Of a stretch of 64,000 nt of DNA, positions 60,985 through 64,000 are shown piece by piece. The position numbers were made by a program, and so were the translations under genes. This DNA is from an uncultured Oscillospiraceae bacterium (GTDB lineage: Bacteria > Bacillota > Clostridia > Oscillospirales > Ruminococcaceae): positions 1 through 64,000 of the forward strand of contig CASFKY010000001.1 in assembly GCA_949295465.1 (NCBI GenBank), written 5' to 3'. The stretch's first letter is position 1, and each line of letters opens with the position of its first letter. Under the pieces are notes generated by a model. It searched no databases. It was not told the DNA's origin and saw nothing but the letters and a program-made list of their open reading frames with translations.

Positions 60985-61113
60985 ATGAAAAAAGCACTCA
61001 CCATCCGCTGTCGGTACGGCCCACAGGAGGGCCGCAGCCTGGTGCTGCGCTCCTTCGGGCTGTTTTTGCACCGGGAGCTGGGCTTTGTCCCCTGCCCCGG
61101 CCGGCAGCCGTGA
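60985..61113 (+). CDS. Small basic ORF overlapping the recombinase start
   Basis: 42 codons, starting MKKALTIRCRYGPQEGR and ending FVPCPGRQP, net charge about +6. AAGAAGG lies 8 bp upstream. Its TGA overlaps the recombinase GTG (GTGA), so the two are translationally linked if it is real. No family is recognised. A recombination directionality factor is one possibility, since skin elements can carry one near the recombinase, but nothing in the sequence proves it; it may merely be a leader peptide. A weak CATATCCT at 60912-60919 resembles a sigma-E -10 box without a good -35. Confidence 0.45.
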   Translation: MKKALTIRCRYGPQEGRSLVLRSFGLFLHRELGFVPCPGRQP

Positions 61114-62672
61114 GCGGGCCGGAGGCAGGACCCCTGGTGGGGCTGTACATCCGCCTCTCCAAGGAGGACGAGAGCGAGGGCCCCTCCCAGAGCGTACAGA
61201 ACCAGGAGGCCCTGCTGCGGGAATTTGTCCGCCGTCAGGGGTGGTCGGTGCTGCAGGTATATGTGGACGACGGATGGAGCGGCACCAACTTCCAGCGGCC
61301 CGCCTTTCGGCGGATGCTGGCGGACATTGAGGCGGGCCGGATCGATCTTGTGCTCACCAAGGACCTCTCCCGCCTGGGACGGGACTACATCCTCACCGGC
61401 CACTATCTGGAGCGGTATTTCCCGGAGCACCGGGTGCGGTATATCTCCCTTTTGGACGGCATCGACACCGGGGTGGAGAGCGCCGCCAACGAGATCACCC
61501 CCTTCCGGGCGCTTTTAAACGACCTGTACGCCAAGGACATCTCCAAAAAGATCAAGAGCGTCAAGCGGGACAAACAGCGCCGGGGCCAGTTCATCGGGGG
61601 CAAGCCGGTCTACGGCTACAAGATGCACCCCACCGAAAAAAATCGGATCGTGCCGGACGAGGGGGCGGCCCCCACGGTGCGGCGGATCTTCGCGCTGGCC
61701 CTGGCGGGGCAGAGCTGCCGGCAGATCGCCCAACTGCTCAACGGGGAGGGGGTGCCCAGCCCGGCGGTGTATGCCGGCCTGCCCGCCGCCCGCAGCGGCC
61801 GGTGTGCCTGCCGGTGGAGCAGCGAGCGGATCTCGGAGATGCTGCGCAACGAGACCTACCTGGGCCGGATGGTACAGGGGCGCAGTGTGAAGGTGAGCTA
61901 TAAATCCAAAAAATGCCTGCGCCAGCCCCCGGAGCGGTGGGTGGTGGTGCCGGGCACCCACCCGCCCCTGGTGGATGCGGAAGTCTTTGATCGGGTGGGG
62001 CAACTGCTGGCAGGCCGGCGGCATACCCGCAGCCGGACCCATGACTTTTTGCTGAAGGGGCTGATCTTCTGCCACCGGTGCGGCCGACCTCTGGGGGTGC
62101 TCTGCCGCAAAAACGCCGCCGGCGGGGAGGTGCTGTACCTGGTCTGCCGGGCCTGCCAGGCGCAGGGGCAGGGCGGGCTCTGTTTTCGGGAGGACGCGGT
62201 GACCCGGGCGGTGCAGGACCAGATCCTTCGGCTCTGCCGCCAGCTGGTGCGCCCGGAGGAATTGGCGGAGCAGGCCCGGCTGGCGCTGCGGCAGGCCCGA
62301 CTGCCGGCTGCCAAGGAGGAATTGCCCGACCTTGCCCGGGAAATAGAGCGGCTGAACGGCCAGCTGGAGCAGATTTACGCGGACCGGCTGAGCGGGCTGC
62401 TGGCCCCCGAGGACTCAGAGCGGCTTTACCGGGAAACCCGCCGCCGGCGGGACGCCCTGGCCCGTCAGGCCGAGGCATTGCGCCGGCAGGGCGCCACCCG
62501 CACCGAGGCGGAGGCGGACCGGCTGGCAGGCCGGTTCTGGGATGAACTGGCCCAAAACCGGGAGCTGCTCAGCGCCCTTTTGGAGCGGGTCGAGCTGGAC
62601 CGGCAGGGGGAACTGACCCTGTTTTTCCGGGCAGGGCCCCCTGCCTGCCCGGAGCCGAAAGAGGAAGTCTAG
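61110..62672 (+). CDS. spoIVCA: Large serine recombinase of the sigK element (SpoIVCA-like)
   Basis: 520 residues. Resolvase domain (about 8-150) with catalytic Ser17 in YIRLSKEDE, NQEALLREFV, DDGWSGTNFQRPAF and LTKDLSRLGRDYI; recombinase domain (about 170-280) with GGKPVYGYK and VRRIFALALAG; zinc ribbon with CHRCGRPLG and CRACQAQGQGGLC; C-terminal coiled coil (about 400-500). GTG start overlaps the upstream small ORF. Position next to the right att site and sigK 3' codons indicates it excises the element in the mother cell. A perfect terminator hairpin follows. Confidence 0.93.
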   Translation: MSGPEAGPLVGLYIRLSKEDESEGPSQSVQNQEALLREFVRRQGWSVLQVYVDDGWSGTNFQRPAFRRMLADIEAGRIDLVLTKDLSRLGRDYILTGHYLERYFPEHRVRYISLLDGIDTGVESAANEITPFRALLNDLYAKDISKKIKSVKRDKQRRGQFIGGKPVYGYKMHPTEKNRIVPDEGAAPTVRRIFALALAGQSCRQIAQLLNGEGVPSPAVYAGLPAARSGRCACRWSSERISEMLRNETYLGRMVQGRSVKVSYKSKKCLRQPPERWVVVPGTHPPLVDAEVFDRVGQLLAGRRHTRSRTHDFLLKGLIFCHRCGRPLGVLCRKNAAGGEVLYLVCRACQAQGQGGLCFREDAVTRAVQDQILRLCRQLVRPEELAEQARLALRQARLPAAKEELPDLAREIERLNGQLEQIYADRLSGLLAPEDSERLYRETRRRRDALARQAEALRRQGATRTEAEADRLAGRFWDELAQNRELLSALLERVELDRQGELTLFFRAGPPACPEPKEEV

Positions 62673-62720
62673 CGCCGGCAGGGCGCCCCAAAGGGCGCAG
62701 CAGGGCTCCATCGACAGAGC

Positions 62721-62763
62721 AAAAGGGCGTGGCCGCTGAAAAATACAGCGGCCACGCCCTTTT
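62721..62763. terminator. Recombinase terminator
   Basis: Perfect 18-bp stem AAAAGGGCGTGGCCGCTG / CAGCGGCCACGCCCTTTT with a 7-nt loop, 48 bp past the recombinase stop and inside the right end of the element. Confidence 0.92.
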
Positions 62764-62779
62764 GACGGCCTGTTTTTAC

Positions 62780-62804
62780 CTTAAGCGCGGCGGGATGTAT
62801 CCCG
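62780..62804. repeat. Right attachment site of the sigK element
   Basis: Element-side arm CTTAAGCGCGGCGGGAT (62780-62796), central GT (62797-62798), then ATCCCG shared with the left site. Joined to the left element arm it gives a 36-bp near-palindrome, the likely attP. To the right lies the sigK 3' coding segment. Confidence 0.85.
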
Positions 62805-62853
62805 GCTGGAGAAAAAAGCACTGTGGCGGCTGCGCAAGGCCTTTGAACGCTGA
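62797..62853 (+). other. sigK: sigK 3' segment (codons for the missing sigma-K C-terminus)
   Basis: Nineteen codons reading VSRLEKKALWRLRKAFER then TGA. VSR repeats the end of the 5' part; the rest is the classic end of sigma-K region 4.2, where relatives have SRSYVSRIEKRAL. The frame fits exactly: joining at the core makes CGG (Arg211) from C-G of the core and G62805. There is no start codon or ribosome binding site here, so it can only be expressed after rearrangement. Confidence 0.92.
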
Positions 62854-62870
62854 GCCCGCTCCTCTGCTCC

Positions 62871-63146
62871 TCAGCCCAGCATATGCCCGAAAGCCAGAGC
62901 CAGGGCCAGGGCTGTATGGGCCAGAACCATGGCGGGAACTCCGAACCGAAAGGCCGGCTTGCTGACCTTGTGGTGGAACAGGATCATCCCCACAGCAAGG
63001 CCCAGCGAGCCCCCCACCAGCCCAAACCCCAGCAGGACCTTTTCGGGAATGCGCCAGCGGCCGGTTTTGGCGTAAAATTTATCCGCCCCGCAGAGCAGCA
63101 GCTCGAACCCATTGAGGACAGACCATATACACAGGATCGCAAACAT
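62871..63146 (-). CDS. DUF1294 membrane protein
   Basis: 91 residues with three to four membrane helices. The segments ADKFYAKTGRWRIPEKVLLGFGL, GGSLGLAVGMILFHHKVSKPAF (read in parts: GRWRIPE, GGSLG, FHHKVSKPAF) are the DUF1294 signature. Function unknown. It converges on the sigK 3' segment, with 17 bp between them, and marks the host chromosome right of the element. Confidence 0.9.
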   Translation of the reverse strand: MFAILCIWSVLNGFELLLCGADKFYAKTGRWRIPEKVLLGFGLVGGSLGLAVGMILFHHKVSKPAFRFGVPAMVLAHTALALALAFGHMLG

Positions 63147-63192
63147 CGGTTTCCCCTTTCCCGGGCTTTTGCCCGGCCGGCAGTTATAACAA

Positions 63193-63229
63193 CAAAAAAT
63201 CCCGCAAAGTGCGAAACTCTGCGGGATTC
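63193..63229 (-). terminator. tRNA-Ser terminator
   Basis: Minus strand stem AATCCCGCAGAGT / ACTTTGCGGGATT followed by TTTTTGTTG, 2 bp beyond the tRNA CCA end. Confidence 0.88.
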
Positions 63230-63230
63230 T

Positions 63231-63322
63231 TGGCGGAAAGAAAGGGATTCGAACCCTTGAACCCTTTAAGGGGGTTACACGATTTCCAGTCGTGCGCCTT
63301 CGACCAGCTCAGCCATCTTTCC
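63231..63322 (-). tRNA. tRNA-Ser (anticodon GGA)
   Basis: 92 nt with encoded CCA. Acceptor GGAAAGA / TCTTTCC, anticodon stem CACGA/TCGTG with loop CTGGAAA giving anticodon GGA (UCC/UCU codons), long variable arm typical of serine tRNA, and T arm GGGTTCGAATCCC. Promoter at 63338-63366 and its own terminator make it a single-gene unit. Confidence 0.97.
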
Positions 63323-63337
63323 AAACGCTGCCTATAT

Positions 63338-63366
63338 ATAATACCCCACATCCTGCCAAATGTCAA
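63338..63366 (-). promoter_or_regulatory. tRNA-Ser promoter
   Basis: Minus strand: consensus -35 TTGACA (63366-63361), 17-bp spacer, -10 TATTAT (63343-63338). Confidence 0.88.
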
Positions 63367-63464
63367 GGGTTGTTTGAAAATTTTCTTGGCGAAAAGCCGA
63401 ATGCCAGGGTCTGGGCAAAAAAGCTGCGTTGCTGCTCTCCCCTTGCCCCTGCCGCCCCGCAGAG

Positions 63465-63502
63465 AAAAGCGCCCGAAGGCGGCAAAGCCGCCCCGGGCGC
63501 TT
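63465..63502 (-). terminator. pfkA terminator
   Basis: Minus strand stem AAGCGCCCG / CGGGCGCTTTT around an inner GGCGGC/GCCGCC hairpin, followed by TTTTCTCTG, 12 bp past the pfkA stop. Confidence 0.8.
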
Positions 63503-63513
63503 GCAGGTTCTGC

Positions 63514-64000
63514 TCAGATTGAAATGGTGTTGGCGATGTCCAGCAGGGTAGTGTCGATGGTCTTGTGCATGGACAGGGCGGTGCTGATGTCATAGTCCAC
63601 CACATGGCCCGCCGACTCAGCCACAATGCGGTTGTAGATGCCCTTCTCCAGCAGGTAGACTGCATGGAAGCCCATCTGGGAGGCGGTGACCCGGTCCCGC
63701 AGGGAGGGCGCGCCGCCCCGCTGCACATGGCCCAGCACGGTGGCCCGGGAATCGATGCCGGAGGCCGCCTGGATCTCGTTGGCCAGCTCCTGGGCCTTGC
63801 CCACGCCCTCGGCCACAATGACGATGAAGTGCTTTTTGCCGGTCTTCTGGGTAAAGTTCATCCGATCCAGGATGTCCCGCTCCAGGTCGTAGGGGCGCTC
63901 GGGGATGAGGGTAGCAATGGCGCCGGTGGCAATGCCCACGTTCAGGGCGATGTAGCCGGCGCTGCGGCCCATCACCTCCACCACGCTGCACCGGTCGTGG
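63514..64000 (-). CDS. pfkA: 6-phosphofructokinase, C-terminal part (runs off the window)
   Basis: 162 codons of the C-terminal half, open to the window edge. The first visible residues HDRCSVVEVMGRSAGYIAL are the fructose-6-phosphate-binding MGR region of ATP-dependent PfkA; LIPERPYDLERDI, VAEGVGKAQELANEI and GHVQRGGAPSLRDR follow. The enzyme makes fructose-1,6-bisphosphate in glycolysis. The N-terminal half with the ATP loop and catalytic Asp lies beyond 64000. Confidence 0.95.
   Translation of the reverse strand, partial: HDRCSVVEVMGRSAGYIALNVGIATGAIATLIPERPYDLERDILDRMNFTQKTGKKHFIVIVAEGVGKAQELANEIQAASGIDSRATVLGHVQRGGAPSLRDRVTASQMGFHAVYLLEKGIYNRIVAESAGHVVDYDISTALSMHKTIDTTLLDIANTISI

Larger units (their letters stand above)
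52582..62804. mobile_element. Skin-like sigK intervening element, about 10.2 kb
   Basis: Bounded by two copies of ATGTATCCCG (52582-52591 and 62795-62804); 10,213 bp from core to core. Excision between the cores joins sigK codons 1-211 in frame to LEKKALWRLRKAFER and a stop, restoring a 226-residue protein. A large serine recombinase (61110-62672) sits beside the right end, pointing to it, as in known skin elements. Cargo is eight metabolic or regulatory genes plus one small ORF; no phage structural, replication or lysis genes are seen. Base composition does not differ obviously from the surroundings, suggesting long residence or a related donor. Confidence 0.9.

Noticed and set aside
52605..62794. 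Integrated prophage
   Set aside because: No structural, lysis, packaging or replication genes; only a serine recombinase. Cargo genes have normal promoters and terminators.

Overview
The window looks like part of the chromosome of a GC-rich, spore-forming anaerobe of the Firmicutes, most likely in or near the Oscillospiraceae/Ruminococcaceae (inference). The evidence is the spore genes sigK, spoVM and yunB, the groESL operon under a perfect CIRCE operator, a T-box leader, the Firmicutes-type yicC-to-spoVM operon, reverse rubrerythrin and hybrid cluster protein.

Main finding: the late mother-cell sigma factor gene sigK is split. Its first 211 codons lie at 51960-52592, where an in-frame stop follows almost at once. 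The missing last 15 codons plus a stop lie 10.2 kb away at 62797-62853, just past a large serine recombinase gene (61110-62672). Both junctions carry the same 10-bp core, ATGTATCCCG. Joining the outer flanks across the core restores a 226-residue SigK with the family-typical C-terminus. Joining the inner flanks gives a near-palindromic attP-like site centred on GT. This is the layout of a skin (sigma-K intervening) element removed in the mother cell. Here the cargo is not phage-like: an alpha/beta hydrolase, hybrid cluster protein with a Crp/Fnr regulator, a LysR regulator with an iron alcohol dehydrogenase and a flavodoxin-fold reductase, a DUF1848 protein, an EamA transporter and a 42-codon basic ORF overlapping the recombinase start.

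Layout. 0.1-3.9 kb: groESL, reverse rubrerythrin with a Fur/PerR-like operator, and a Gx transporter. 4.0-7.3 kb: DUF4358 lipoprotein, MBOAT acyltransferase and DHHW protein, probably a surface-glycan O-acetylation set. 7.3-19.4 kb: one long minus-strand housekeeping operon, yicC-remA-gmk-priA-def-fmt-rsmB-rlmN-prpC-prkC-rsgA-thiN-spoVM, missing rpoZ, coaBC and rpe compared with Bacillus. 19.7-28.3 kb: cupin, tRNA-Leu, a large membrane protein with an RluA pseudouridine synthase, then ligA-hypothetical-acyltransferase-nitroreductase, and yunB. 28.4-37.5 kb: lysA, then an operon making GDP-mannose and GDP-fucose (gmd, fcl, manC, phosphomannomutase, an unusual ManC-ManA fusion) ending in a cobalamin adenosyltransferase, with a divergent AraC regulator. 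38.6-45.6 kb: a small membrane protein, rhomboid protease, DUF815 ATPase, T-box-controlled ilvA, DUF1349 protein and an AmmeMemoRadiSam pair. 45.8-50.7 kb: a two-component system with an ABC transporter. 50.8-62.9 kb: rhodanese lipoprotein, SGNH hydrolase and the split sigK. 62.9-64 kb: DUF1294 protein, tRNA-Ser and the C-terminal part of pfkA running off the window.

Together the regions cover core translation and cell-wall signalling, cell-surface sugar supply, anaerobic oxidative and nitrosative stress defence, and sporulation. All family assignments come from reading motifs, without database searches.
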